A stretch of DNA of 64,000 bases from Stigonema ocellatum SAG 48.90 = DSM 106950 (GCA_016903675.1 JADQBA010000041.1:1-64000); one strand, 5' to 3'. Counted from the first letter of the stretch, positions 8,080 to 17,368 are shown. The notes: generated by a model from the sequence alone, not told the origin. Program-made: numbers and translations.

Positions 8080-9894
8080 ACCTCGTCGCCAAATCTTAAT
8101 GGTGCGATCGTCACTACCACTAACTAGGGTTTGCCCATCTGGACCAAAGGCGAGGGATCTGACGTAGTTGGAATGATCGCTAAGAGTGCAAATTTCTTTA
8201 CCTGTGTTTATTTCCCACATTTTAATAGTTTTGTCCCAACTACCACTAGCCATGATCCCTTGAAGTCCTTCTTGATCAAAGGAAATTGGGGGGATTGGGC
8301 TGAAGGCAACTGAGGAAACTGCGTTAGAATGACCTGTGAAAGTCCGAATTTCTTTACCAGTACTCACCAGCCAAAGTTTAATCTTGTTGTCGCTACTGCC
8401 ACTAGCAAGAATTTGCTCATCCTGGCTAAAGGTAACGGAGTTAACAAAGAAGGAATGACCTGTAAAAGTCCGAATTTCTTTACCAGTACTCACCAGCCAA
8501 AGTTTGATAGTGTAGTCAGCACTACAACTAGCAAGAATCTCCCCATCGGAACTAAAGGCTACTGACAAAACTGAGTCGGAATGACCTGTGATAGTGCGAA
8601 TTTCTGTGCCTGTACTCACTAGCCATAGCTTGATCGTGCCGTTAGCACCACCGCTAGCAAGCAACTGTCCATCTGGGCTGATAGTGACGGAATTAACCCA
8701 GTTTGAATGAGCAATGAGAGTGCGGATTTCTCTGCCTGTACTGACTTGCCATAGCTTGATGGTGTCATCCCAACTGCCACTAGCAAGTATCTGCCCATCT
8801 GGGCTAAAAGCAACGGTATGAACCATGCTGAAATGACCAGAAAACCAACGACCAAGGGTACGCAGTAGCTTTCCTGTCTCCAATTGCCACAGCTTAATAG
8901 TGTTGTCATTACTGCCACTAGCAAGCAACTTTCCATCTGGGCTAATGGTGACAGCATAAACCATGCTGGAATGACCTCTGAGGGTGTGGACGCATTGCCA
9001 TCTTTCTGGCAAGACTACAAATTTTGGTTGAGGTGTTTTCACCCTTGTCGGGGCTAATGACGTGAAACTGTCTCCTACACCTAATAAATCCAACCACTGC
9101 TGTACTGACTGAGGGCGGGATTTTGGCTGTAACTCCATTCCCCGAATAATTGCCTGATTGACCGTGGCGCTGATGTTGGGATTCAAGCGTTGCGGTGGTT
9201 CTAGGGGAATATTGAGGCGTCTCTCGTCTGCACTGATTGGTACAACTCCAGTCAGCAAACTATATAAGGTGGCGGCTAGGGCGTAAACATCAATGTATTC
9301 TCCCCGTGGTGCTTCCAATTCATACTGTTCAGGGGGAGCAAAACCAGGTGTACGATACACTGTGTGCCTTTGGACAACATTGGGGATGAATTCTCTAGCA
9401 ATACCAAAGTCAATCAGCACTGCTTCTAATTTGCCCTTACGGATCATGATATTACCTGGCTTTATATCCCGATGCAGCAACCCTTTACGGTGAATGACTG
9501 TCAAAGCCTCACCAATTTGCCGCATGTAAAGTAGCGCTTCTACTTCCGATAAAACTCTTAGCCGCTGGAGGCGGTTCCCTAAGTCTTCGCCTTCTATGTA
9601 CTCCATCACCATGCAAGGCAAATCCCAATCATCGAAGATGGTTTCTATCTGCACTATATGAGGATGGCGACACACAGCCAGTCGCATGGCTTCATCCCGA
9701 AAGTCTTGCTTTAATTTGGTTTGGTGAGGTTTCCAGTCAGGGTGATTGAGGATTTTTTCTTTAAGGGTTTTAATGACCCGCAGTTCACCCCGTTGGTTTC
9801 TGGCAAGATAGGTGATCCCAATTCCGCCTTCACCTAGTTTTCTTTCGAGAATGTATCGTCCCCCAAACAGTAGGTGCCCAGGATTCCAGACCAT
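8077..9894 (-). CDS. Ser/Thr protein kinase with seven WD40 repeats
   Basis: The N-terminal half is a Hanks-type kinase: glycine loop GEGGIG (about 21-26), VIK lysine near 42, HRDIKPGN at 141-148, and DFG at 162-164. Seven WD40 units follow (about 310-605), each ending in a TIKLW-like strand; repeats 3-5 are very similar to each other, pointing to recent internal duplication. Seven units would close one beta-propeller. Such kinases are common in multicellular cyanobacteria and probably sense a ligand or protein through the propeller. I chose the ATG at 9894; the longer frame uses a TTG eleven codons earlier. No transmembrane segment is visible. Confidence 0.92.
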   Translation of the reverse strand: MVWNPGHLLFGGRYILERKLGEGGIGITYLARNQRGELRVIKTLKEKILNHPDWKPHQTKLKQDFRDEAMRLAVCRHPHIVQIETIFDDWDLPCMVMEYIEGEDLGNRLQRLRVLSEVEALLYMRQIGEALTVIHRKGLLHRDIKPGNIMIRKGKLEAVLIDFGIAREFIPNVVQRHTVYRTPGFAPPEQYELEAPRGEYIDVYALAATLYSLLTGVVPISADERRLNIPLEPPQRLNPNISATVNQAIIRGMELQPKSRPQSVQQWLDLLGVGDSFTSLAPTRVKTPQPKFVVLPERWQCVHTLRGHSSMVYAVTISPDGKLLASGSNDNTIKLWQLETGKLLRTLGRWFSGHFSMVHTVAFSPDGQILASGSWDDTIKLWQVSTGREIRTLIAHSNWVNSVTISPDGQLLASGGANGTIKLWLVSTGTEIRTITGHSDSVLSVAFSSDGEILASCSADYTIKLWLVSTGKEIRTFTGHSFFVNSVTFSQDEQILASGSSDNKIKLWLVSTGKEIRTFTGHSNAVSSVAFSPIPPISFDQEGLQGIMASGSWDKTIKMWEINTGKEICTLSDHSNYVRSLAFGPDGQTLVSGSDDRTIKIWRRG

Positions 9895-9969
9895 TAGTAA
9901 AAATTGCCGAGTGCTGCTATATAGCAATTCTAAATGATTTGCTTTCCGTGGAGAAACCTGTATTGTTTA

Positions 9970-9984
9970 AGAAACCCGGTTTCT
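9970..9984. repeat. Dispersed palindrome AGAAACCCGGTTTCT
   Basis: This 15-bp near-perfect palindrome lies upstream of the WD40 kinase. The same unit recurs at 18626-18640, 18869-18883 (as AGAAACCGGGTTTCT), 46183-46216 (split arms) and 51094-51108. All copies are intergenic. Confidence 0.8.
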
Positions 9985-10094
9985 GAGGTCTAGGAAATTT
10001 GGAATTCAAATACGATGGCTATATCCCTGTCTCTGTATTATAGTCTGTCCCATAAAATACATGAATTCTTTTTTAACCAGTATTCAACGGAATT

Positions 10095-10115
10095 CCCCGT
10101 CTTCTTAAGGCGGGG
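10095..10115. repeat. Left-end hairpin of IS605-type element 2
   Basis: CCCCGTCTT and AAGGCGGGG pair around a 3-nt loop, with one G-T wobble. A hairpin of this kind marks the subterminal end of IS200/IS605 elements. It lies just beyond the end of the small RHH gene, so that gene belongs inside the element. Confidence 0.65.
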
Positions 10116-10165
10116 ATGGATAGTGGGGTAAAAACGAGCGCACCTCTGACCAATGGTTAGCGCAG

Positions 10166-10330
10166 CTAATCGATGGAGGAGGTGTCCGAGTTTTTACCAT
10201 CTTCAAGCTTAAGCGAGTCAATAAACTCCTCAATGACTTGAGTCATGCTTTTGTCCTTTTGAGCAGCGTATAAGTGAATCTTATTAAATCTACGTTCACT
10301 TATCCGAAGTCCCAATAACTTATTTTTCAT
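10166..10330 (-). CDS. Small ribbon-helix-helix protein divergent from tnpB 2
   Basis: I found this 54-codon gene by translating the minus strand. It starts MKNKLLGLRISERRFNKIHL and ends SKL-like then EDGKNSDTSSID. A short strand (LLGLRIS) precedes helices RRFNKIHLYAAQKD and MTQVIEEFIDSLK, as in RHH/CopG proteins. The gene runs away from tnpB 2, whose start is 78 bp to the right, and ends inside the left hairpin of the element. The likely role is autoregulation of the element. It is shorter than common ORF cut-offs and would be missed by automatic calls. Confidence 0.65.
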   Translation of the reverse strand: MKNKLLGLRISERRFNKIHLYAAQKDKSMTQVIEEFIDSLKLEDGKNSDTSSID

Positions 10331-10408
10331 ACTTCCTTGAAAGTTCCTAACAATGTTTATAGGTTTAAGTTAGCATAGGTCAAGAAGCAAAAAACGGGAG
10401 ATGAGAAA

Positions 10409-11779
10409 TTGTCTGACGAATATGGGGCACAAAAAGTCATGTTGTCTCTTCCAAAGATGGAGACAGAATTAATATTATTTCTTTTGGAACAAGCCGCGAA
10501 GTTAGCCAATTGTGCTATCTACGCATTAAGGCAATCTGTTATCTGGTTTGGTCGGTCTAGCTTTCATCTGGAAATTGTAAAGAACGAGTTGCAGACTGAA
10601 CTAAAAGAGAATGTACATTACACTATTCTGCACTCTCAAGCAGGACAAAGCGTTTTACACAAAATAGCTGAAAACTTCAATGCCTACCAAGAAGGGGTAA
10701 GCGCATTTTTTCAAGGTCAAAATGCGATTAAACCTAAATTACCTCACTACAGAAAGAAAGGTGGACTTCATGAAATAACCTATCCTCTTCAAGCACTGAA
10801 GAAGAAGTATGATGAATATGGTCGTCCTGTGATAGGGTTCCCATTGGGGTGGGATATCAAGAAGCTGTTCGGTGAGGATATGCACGAAATTGATTACATC
10901 TGGATGCCCTACCCAACCAATATCAATCCGGCTAATATAGTTGAGGTAACAATTTCGCCTCAAAATGGAGACTTATATGCTGTTTTTGTCTATAAAGTCT
11001 CACATCAGGTAATATCATCACTCAATTATGAATTAGCGTTAGGAATTGACCACGGGGTTAATAACTGGCTCACATGTGTCCCTAACACTGGCAAACAAGG
11101 ATTCATTGTTGATGGTAAACAACTAAAAGCTTTCAATCAACTATATCACAAGGAAGTTTCTAAGGCTAAGACGGGTAAGCCTGAAGGGTTTTGGAGCAAT
11201 CATTTAGACCGATTGACTGGTAAGCGTAATCGTCAAATGCACGACGCAACCAACAAAGCAGCTAAGTTCATAGTTAATTATTGCGTGGCAGAAAAGATAG
11301 GTAATATTGTTTTTGGTTGGAACAAAGGACAGTCTCAACGTATGTCCATGGGGCGCAAAAACAATCAAAACTTTGCAACCATCCCTACTGGAAAACTAAA
11401 AGAACGTCTCAAACAACTATGCTCAAGTCATGGGATTCGTTTCCATGAAACAGAGGAGAGCTACACCTCCAAGAGTTCATTTTTCGATCTGGATGACCTT
11501 CACGTATTCGGTGAAAAACCCGAAAGTTGGAAGGCTAGTGGTAAGAGAACCAAGAGAGGGCTATATGTTACAGGGAAAGGTTTTCATATTTCCTCAGATG
11601 CAAATGGTGCTTGCAATATCCTAAGAAAAATTGCTGATAATATTGGCATTAGTCTGTGTAAAATCAGCGTGAACTGTTGTCAAATATTGGATCGAGTCTA
11701 CCTGTGGAAGCGTTCTAAAGAACAGAAGCACTACGTAAAAGTACAGCAGCTTGCTGCCGAGGCAATAGGAGCGCATTGA
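10409..11779 (+). CDS. tnpB: TnpB-like protein of an IS200/IS605-type element, rearranged RuvC-II glutamate
   Basis: This 456-residue protein is a different TnpB lineage from the one at 6.2 kb. RuvC-I is GIDHG with Asp214, and RuvC-III is SSDANGACNIL with Asp397. At the normal RuvC-II place the segment IVFGWNKG (about 300-307) has no Glu. Glutamates instead sit in HETEESYTSKSSFFDLDDL (348-350), which fits the described TnpBs whose catalytic Glu has moved. The CxxC zinc-ribbon pairs are missing. The start is uncertain: TTG at 10409 or ATG at 10439. No tnpA is adjacent. The TnpB sits between a left hairpin at 10095 and a right hairpin at 11801. Confidence 0.85.
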   Translation: MSDEYGAQKVMLSLPKMETELILFLLEQAAKLANCAIYALRQSVIWFGRSSFHLEIVKNELQTELKENVHYTILHSQAGQSVLHKIAENFNAYQEGVSAFFQGQNAIKPKLPHYRKKGGLHEITYPLQALKKKYDEYGRPVIGFPLGWDIKKLFGEDMHEIDYIWMPYPTNINPANIVEVTISPQNGDLYAVFVYKVSHQVISSLNYELALGIDHGVNNWLTCVPNTGKQGFIVDGKQLKAFNQLYHKEVSKAKTGKPEGFWSNHLDRLTGKRNRQMHDATNKAAKFIVNYCVAEKIGNIVFGWNKGQSQRMSMGRKNNQNFATIPTGKLKERLKQLCSSHGIRFHETEESYTSKSSFFDLDDLHVFGEKPESWKASGKRTKRGLYVTGKGFHISSDANGACNILRKIADNIGISLCKISVNCCQILDRVYLWKRSKEQKHYVKVQQLAAEAIGAH

Positions 11780-11800
11780 ACACGCTCATTAATACAGAAT

Positions 11801-11829
11801 CCCTACCTTCAGCCGAAGGCAAGGTAGGG
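11801..11829. repeat. Right-end hairpin of IS605-type element 2
   Basis: CCCTACCTT pairs with AAGGTAGGG across an 11-nt loop, 21 bp after the tnpB 2 stop codon. The sequence TTCAATCC follows. This fits the subterminal hairpin at the right end of an IS605-type element. A guide RNA would read through here. Confidence 0.65.
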
Positions 11830-11972
11830 TTGTTCAATCCCATTTTCTCGGCGTAAGTTTATCTTAACTTTTGGTGCCACTTCTGTGGGTTCTGTAGTGC
11901 TGAAGGGTTGCGCAACGGCCTCTACGTCAGAGCATCAAAATTCGGCAGATAATGGTGTTAATTCAGCTAACT

Positions 11973-13466
11973 ATGAACTTATTTGAACTTTTAGCAGGGT
12001 CAGACAATCATCCAGCCCTAGTCTCACCTGAGGGGTCAGTTCTCACCTACAAGCAGTTGCGTGAGAACGTCGTTGAACTGGTATCCCAACTTAACAGTTT
12101 TGGCTTGAAAAGAGGCGATCGCATCGCCATTGCCATGACAAACGGGATACCGGTGGTCATCACCTTTCTGGCTGCGTCCTTATGTGCCACCGCAGCACCA
12201 TTAAATCCCAAATACAAGCCTGAAGAATTTGCCTTCTACTACCAAGACACCCAAGCGAAAGCGCTGATTACGCTGCCTGACGTGCCAGAAACAGCGATTG
12301 CCGCAGCCATACCCGACATGATGCGAATCCATGCGAGTATTAACGCTCTTGGCATCAGCTTTGAATTAGTGAAATCCCCTGTGGGGGTTAAAACCTCTGG
12401 AAATCAAAATCCAGACTCCGACGATGTGGCAATGATTCTGCACACCAGTGGCACCACCAGTCGTCCCAAGCGAGTTCCAATTCGGCATCGTCACCTGATT
12501 GCAACTGCTCATCATATGATCGGTGCATATTCGCTCTCAGCAGTTGATACGACGCTCTGTTTAATGCCGCTGTTCCACATTCACGGACTGGTGTGTATGC
12601 TGACAACTTTAGCATCTGGTGGCACGCTAGTCATACCCAATGGTTTTAATGCCCTAAATTTCTGGAGACTGGTGGAAACCTTCAAACCCACGTGGTACTC
12701 AGCTGCACCCACCATCCATCAAACAATCCTATCACGAGTTAGCCACAACTTGCCAATTGTCAAAGCCAACCCCTTCCGCTTCATTCGCTCTAGCAGTGCT
12801 CCCCTTCCCCCTGTAATTCTCGAACAAATGGAGGCAAAGCTCAATGCTCCAGTCTTGGAGGCTTACAGCATGACTGAAGCAGCTCACTTGATGACGACTA
12901 ATCCGCTACCTCCCAAAGTACGTAAACCAGGCACGGTTGGCTACGGCTTTGGTGTGGAAGTCAGCATTATGGACGAAGATGGCAATTTTCTACCTCAAGG
13001 AAGCTTGGGCGAGGTAGTGGTAAAAGGACCAAATGTCATTGATGGCTACGAGAATAACCCACAAGCTAATGCCACTGCTTTTGTTAACGGTTGGTTCCGC
13101 ACAGGGGATCAGGGCAAACTAGATGCTGACGGCTATCTCCGCATCACCGGACGGATTAAGGAATTGATTAACCGGGGTGGTGAAAAAATTTCTCCACTGG
13201 AGGTGGATGACGTACTGTTGCGCCATCCTGCCGTTGCCGAAGCCCTTGCCTTTGCCGTACCCCATAAATCCTTGGGTGAAGATATTCACGCCGCTGTAGT
13301 CCTCAACGGCGAAACAAGCGTTAAGGAACTTTTGGCACACTGCTCAACCATGTTGGCAGACTTCAAAGTCCCTCACCAAATTCATATTCTAGATGAACTA
13401 CCCCGTGGGGCAACAGGAAAGCTGCAACGGCTTTCTATGGCAAAATTGCTCAAGATAGAGCAGTAG
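11973..13466 (+). CDS. AMP-forming acyl-CoA synthetase/ligase, copy 1
   Basis: This is an ANL-superfamily adenylating enzyme that activates a carboxylic acid with ATP and CoA. Visible motifs are the A3 core LHTSGTTSRPKRVPI (about 157-170), YSMTEAAH, GWFRTGDQG and the C-terminal PRGATGKLQR with the catalytic Lys. Length and sequence are nearest to small cytosolic ligases of the oxalyl-CoA synthetase/PCS60 (AAE3) type, but the substrate is not certain. I moved the start to the ATG at 11973 because the second copy (14484) begins with the same MNLFELLAGSDNHPAL. The next gene, a ketopantoate-reductase homologue, starts 36 bp downstream. Confidence 0.9.
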   Translation: MNLFELLAGSDNHPALVSPEGSVLTYKQLRENVVELVSQLNSFGLKRGDRIAIAMTNGIPVVITFLAASLCATAAPLNPKYKPEEFAFYYQDTQAKALITLPDVPETAIAAAIPDMMRIHASINALGISFELVKSPVGVKTSGNQNPDSDDVAMILHTSGTTSRPKRVPIRHRHLIATAHHMIGAYSLSAVDTTLCLMPLFHIHGLVCMLTTLASGGTLVIPNGFNALNFWRLVETFKPTWYSAAPTIHQTILSRVSHNLPIVKANPFRFIRSSSAPLPPVILEQMEAKLNAPVLEAYSMTEAAHLMTTNPLPPKVRKPGTVGYGFGVEVSIMDEDGNFLPQGSLGEVVVKGPNVIDGYENNPQANATAFVNGWFRTGDQGKLDADGYLRITGRIKELINRGGEKISPLEVDDVLLRHPAVAEALAFAVPHKSLGEDIHAAVVLNGETSVKELLAHCSTMLADFKVPHQIHILDELPRGATGKLQRLSMAKLLKIEQ

Positions 13467-13502
13467 TGAGTGTATGTTCGGGGACTATTGGCTGTTAACT
13501 TT

Positions 13503-14480
13503 ATGAAAATCTGTATTGTTGGCGCGGGTGCTATTGGTGGTTATTTGGGAGCAAAGTTGGCGAAAGCCGGCATTGAAGTGACGCTGATTGCTCGTGGTAT
13601 CCATCTAGAAGCGATTCAAAAGAATGGGCTGCAACTGATCATGGCGGACGGCACAACCCACACAGCTATACCGACTTTAGCAACCAGTGATGTGAGTCAA
13701 GCCGGACCACAGGATGTGGTGATTTTGGCTGTAAAAGCTACAAGTGTGGCGGCGATCGCTCCCAACCTCCCCTCTCTCTATGGTCCCGATACAATGGTGG
13801 TGACAGCCCAGAACGGTATTCCATGGTGGTACTTTCGCAAGCACGGCGGCGAGTATGAGGGAACTCGGATTCAGTCTGTAGATCCAGATGGCACAATTGA
13901 AGCTCATATTGGGACTGACCGCGTTATTGGTTGTGTCGTTTACCCAGCAACTGAGATCGTGGAACCGGGTGTAATTAAGCACATTGAGGGTGAACGCTTT
14001 AGTCTGGGCGAAATCGACGGTTCTAAAACGGAACGGATTCAGTTTTTGGCACAGGCGCTGAAGTTGGCAGGATTTAAGGCACCCATACGCACTCAAATTC
14101 GCACCGACATGTGGGTCAAGTTGTGGGGTAACCTGGCGTTTAATCCCATCAGCGCCCTGACCCGTGCAACGCTCTTTAATATTTGCCAATACCCTCTGAC
14201 TCGCGAACTAGCATGGCAAATGATGACGGAAGCCCAGGCGATCGCCCAAAAGCTGGGGATTGATTTTGGCATCACTTTAGAGCAGCGAATTGACGGTGCC
14301 CAAAAAGTTGGCTCTCACAAAACTTCGATGTTGCAGGATGTTGAAGCGGGTCGTCCGACAGAAGTAGATGCGATCGTTGGCTCTGTAGCAGAACTGGGAC
14401 GACTCACGCAAACTCCTACTCCTCACATTGATACCATTTATGCCAGCATGAAGTTGTTAGAGAAGACGCTGCTGGAATAG
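13503..14480 (+). CDS. Ketopantoate reductase (PanE/ApbA) family protein
   Basis: The N-terminal Rossmann fold has GAGAIGGYLG (about 7-16) and a VILAVKA strand. The C-terminal domain has MWVKLWGNLAFNPISALT, matching the KLxxNxxxNPxxAL active-site pattern of 2-dehydropantoate 2-reductases. The longer frame begins upstream of the Rossmann motif; the ATG at 13503 puts it at the N terminus. The gene sits between two copies of an acyl-CoA ligase in the same direction, so its substrate may be another 2-oxo acid rather than ketopantoate. That is inference. It overlaps neither neighbour, and the downstream ligase starts 4 nt after its stop. Confidence 0.88.
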   Translation: MKICIVGAGAIGGYLGAKLAKAGIEVTLIARGIHLEAIQKNGLQLIMADGTTHTAIPTLATSDVSQAGPQDVVILAVKATSVAAIAPNLPSLYGPDTMVVTAQNGIPWWYFRKHGGEYEGTRIQSVDPDGTIEAHIGTDRVIGCVVYPATEIVEPGVIKHIEGERFSLGEIDGSKTERIQFLAQALKLAGFKAPIRTQIRTDMWVKLWGNLAFNPISALTRATLFNICQYPLTRELAWQMMTEAQAIAQKLGIDFGITLEQRIDGAQKVGSHKTSMLQDVEAGRPTEVDAIVGSVAELGRLTQTPTPHIDTIYASMKLLEKTLLE

Positions 14481-14483
14481 CCT

Positions 14484-15977
14484 ATGAACTTATTTGAACT
14501 TTTAGCAGGCTCAGACAATCACCCAGCCCTAGTCTCACCGGAGGGGTCAGTTCTCACCTACAAGCAGTTGCGTGAGAACGTCGTTGAACTGGTATCCCAA
14601 CTTAACAGTTTTGGTTTAAAAGGGGGCGATCGCATCGCCATTGCCATGGTAAACGGGACACCCATGGTTCTCACCTTTTTGGCTGTTGCTTTATGTGCCA
14701 CAGCAGCACCATTAAATCCCAAATACAAGCCTGAAGAATTTGCCTTCTACTACCAAGACATCCAGGCAAAAGCGCTGATTACGCTGGCTGAAGAGCCTGA
14801 TGCAGCCATTGCCGCCGCCACACCCGACATGATGCGGATTCATGCTAAGGTTAGGGCTGATGGTATCAGCTTTGAATTAGTAAAATCCCTTTTAGGGGTT
14901 AAAAGCTCTGACAATCAAGACCCCAAATCTGACGATGTGGCACTGATTCTACACACCAGTGGCACGACCAGTCGTCCCAAGCGAGTCCCAATTCGGCATC
15001 GTAACTTGATTGCTGGTGCTAACAATATGATTGCCGCATACTCGCTCTCAGCAGTTGACACCACACTCTGTTTAATGCCACTGTTCCACATTCATGGGCT
15101 GTTGTGCATGTTGGTAACTCTGGCATCTGGCGGAACCCTAGTCACACCCAATGGTTTTAATGCCCTAAGTTTCTGGAAACTGGTGGAAACCTTTAAGCCT
15201 ACTTGGTACTCAGCCGGACCTACCATGCACCAGACAATTTTAGCACGAGCTAGCCGCAACGAAGAGATTGTCAAAGCGAACCCCTTCCGCTTCATTCGCT
15301 CTAGCAGTGCTGCCCTTCCCTCTGTCATTCTCCAACAGATGGAAACAACACTCAATGCTCCCGTCTTAGAATCTTACAGCATGACCGAAACTTCTCTGTT
15401 GATGACGACTAATCCCCTACCCCCCAAAGTACGGAAACCGGGTACGGTTGGCTACGGTTTTGGTGTAGAAGTCGGCATTATGGACGAAGATGGCAACTTG
15501 CTACCTCAAGGAAGCTTGGGCGAGGTAGTGGTAAGAGGAGCAAATGTAATTGATAGCTACGAGAATAACCCACAAGCTAATGCCACTGCTTTTGTTAACG
15601 GTTGGTTCCGCACAGGCGATCAGGGCCAAGTGGACTCTGACGGCTATCTCCGCCTCACCGGCAGGATTAAGGAATTAATTAACCGGGGTGGTGAAAAAAT
15701 TTCTCCCCTGGAGGTGGATGATATCCTGTTGCGCCATCCTGCCGTTGCCGAAGCCCTTGCCTTTGCCGTACCACACAAATCCTTGGGTGAAGATATTCAC
15801 GCCGCTGTAGTCCTCAAGGGCGAAACAAGCGTTAAGGAACTCTTGGCACACTGCACAACCATGCTAGCACACTTCAAAATCCCTAACCAAATTCACATTC
15901 TGGACGAACTACCCCGTGGAGCCACAGGTAAGCTACAACGGCTTTCTATGGTAAAGTTCCTTAAAATAGGGGAGTAG
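14484..15977 (+). CDS. AMP-forming acyl-CoA synthetase/ligase, copy 2
   Basis: This protein has the same length (497 residues) as copy 1 and the same motifs. Nucleotide identity to copy 1 is highest in the first 160 bp and the last 500 bp, with more differences in the middle (for example after about residue 100 and around 250-300). The pattern fits tandem duplication with later gene conversion at the ends. The start is 4 nt after the stop of the PanE-like gene, implying one operon. It could have diverged in substrate. Which copy is ancestral is not clear. Confidence 0.9.
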   Translation: MNLFELLAGSDNHPALVSPEGSVLTYKQLRENVVELVSQLNSFGLKGGDRIAIAMVNGTPMVLTFLAVALCATAAPLNPKYKPEEFAFYYQDIQAKALITLAEEPDAAIAAATPDMMRIHAKVRADGISFELVKSLLGVKSSDNQDPKSDDVALILHTSGTTSRPKRVPIRHRNLIAGANNMIAAYSLSAVDTTLCLMPLFHIHGLLCMLVTLASGGTLVTPNGFNALSFWKLVETFKPTWYSAGPTMHQTILARASRNEEIVKANPFRFIRSSSAALPSVILQQMETTLNAPVLESYSMTETSLLMTTNPLPPKVRKPGTVGYGFGVEVGIMDEDGNLLPQGSLGEVVVRGANVIDSYENNPQANATAFVNGWFRTGDQGQVDSDGYLRLTGRIKELINRGGEKISPLEVDDILLRHPAVAEALAFAVPHKSLGEDIHAAVVLKGETSVKELLAHCTTMLAHFKIPNQIHILDELPRGATGKLQRLSMVKFLKIGE

Positions 15978-16112
15978 TATCGCAAGGCGTTCGTCACTCA
16001 TTCAAAAGCCAAAAGTTAAAAGGCTTACATTATAAGCTTTTTGTTGATTTGGAAGAGTAGCTTTATTTCCGTGCCCGCTATACTAGTGAGATATTTCTCG
16101 TATTCTAGAATT

Positions 16113-17021
16113 GTGTTAAAAAATCTTAACCTTAAACAAAAATTTACAATTTTGCTACTCGTAATTCTTGTAGTAGGTATGAGCTTGAGTGGATTAGCTC
16201 TGTCTACTCTACTAAGACGGAATGCGGAAAATCAAATTTCTTTAAAAGCTCTAGCACTCATCGACACACTCACTTCTTTGCGTAACTACACCACTAACCA
16301 AATCATTCCAGAACTGACTGACAAATTGGAAACTAAGTTTTTGCCGCAAACTGTAGCTGCATACTCAGCACGAGAAGTTTTTGACGGTGTGCGAAAAAAC
16401 CCAGACTATACTGACTTCTTTTATAAAGAAGCAGCGATCAATCCCACCAATCTCCGGGATAAAGCTGACAGTTTTGAAACGCCAATTCTAGAGAGGTTCA
16501 GAAAACAAAAAGATTTAAAACAGGTGAGCGGATTTCGCTCCACGCCTAGTGGAGATATGTTTTACATTGCTCGTCCACTCGTCGTTTCTGAACAAAACTG
16601 TCTTCAGTGTCATAGCAAACCCGAGGCTGCACCTAAAACTATGATTGAGCGTTATGGCACAGCTAATGGATTTGGGTGGCGGTTAAATGACATTGTAGCG
16701 ACTCAAATCATTTCAATACCAGCTAGTAAAATCATCGACCAAGCCAATCAATCATCTTTTTTGATTATAGGGCTTGTATCCACTGTTTTTGTAACGGTCA
16801 TCCTTTCAGTTAATGTGTTCTTGAATCGACAAGTTATTCGTCCTCTCCAACACATAACTCGTATTGCTGATGAAATAAGTACAGGGCATATGGAATTAGA
16901 TTTTGATGCACTATCTAATGATGAAATCGGCAAGCTTGCTAGAGCCTTCAAACGAATGAAGTTTAGTTTGGAAATGGCAATGAAAAGAATCAAACGTACT
17001 GATGGAAATACAGCATCTTAG
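16113..17021 (+). CDS. Tll0287-type c-heme sensor with HAMP domain, copy 1
   Basis: The protein has an N-terminal membrane helix (about 10-32), a periplasmic DUF3365/Tll0287-like domain with the covalent heme motif CLQCH (163-167), a second membrane helix (about 210-235), and a HAMP domain at the C-terminal end. It has no kinase or cyclase, so any output must come from a partner. The GTG at 16113 is chosen because it aligns with the ATG of the tandem paralogue at 17633; the longer frame begins with TTG. It probably senses redox or a gas through its heme. Confidence 0.85.
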   Translation: MLKNLNLKQKFTILLLVILVVGMSLSGLALSTLLRRNAENQISLKALALIDTLTSLRNYTTNQIIPELTDKLETKFLPQTVAAYSAREVFDGVRKNPDYTDFFYKEAAINPTNLRDKADSFETPILERFRKQKDLKQVSGFRSTPSGDMFYIARPLVVSEQNCLQCHSKPEAAPKTMIERYGTANGFGWRLNDIVATQIISIPASKIIDQANQSSFLIIGLVSTVFVTVILSVNVFLNRQVIRPLQHITRIADEISTGHMELDFDALSNDEIGKLARAFKRMKFSLEMAMKRIKRTDGNTAS

Positions 17022-17117
17022 TTGGTTGTTGGTTTAATCTTTTTTGCAAAAATTTCTAAACATAATCCGGAATGCTGTAATTTTATTTTGTAGCTGCCTG
17101 TATTCTTACCGAAACAG

Positions 17118-17150
17118 GGTGTGGGGTGTGGGGTGTAGGGTGTGGGGAAA
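17118..17150. repeat. GTGTGGG heptamer array
   Basis: Four or five GTGTGGG/GTGTAGG units lie 100 bp after the stop of heme sensor copy 1. Similar arrays occur at 46045-46078. Confidence 0.8.
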
Positions 17151-17368
17151 GAGTGCTTGCCCCATACCCTAAAAGGTAAAAGCCCCTGAATTTATGTATG
17201 GAGAAAGAAAAAAATGTATTTCAACCCTTGTAGGCGCAAGCGTAAAAGGCGTCCGAAAATTTTGCCCCTGATTTTAATTATGGGGTTCCCTACACCCTAC
17301 GAACGTAACCTGCAACCCTTTTCATATAAGTGAGATGCACTGCAATAAGGTACGTCTGGGTGAAACTT

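Noticed and set aside
7856..8080. 74-codon Gly/Arg-rich plus-strand frame
   Set aside because: It is a translated 9-bp DNA repeat and then a heptamer array; there is no protein signal.
8619..8957. 112-codon frame overlapping the WD40 kinase
   Set aside because: It is a shifted-frame reading on the same strand of the repeated WD40 DNA.
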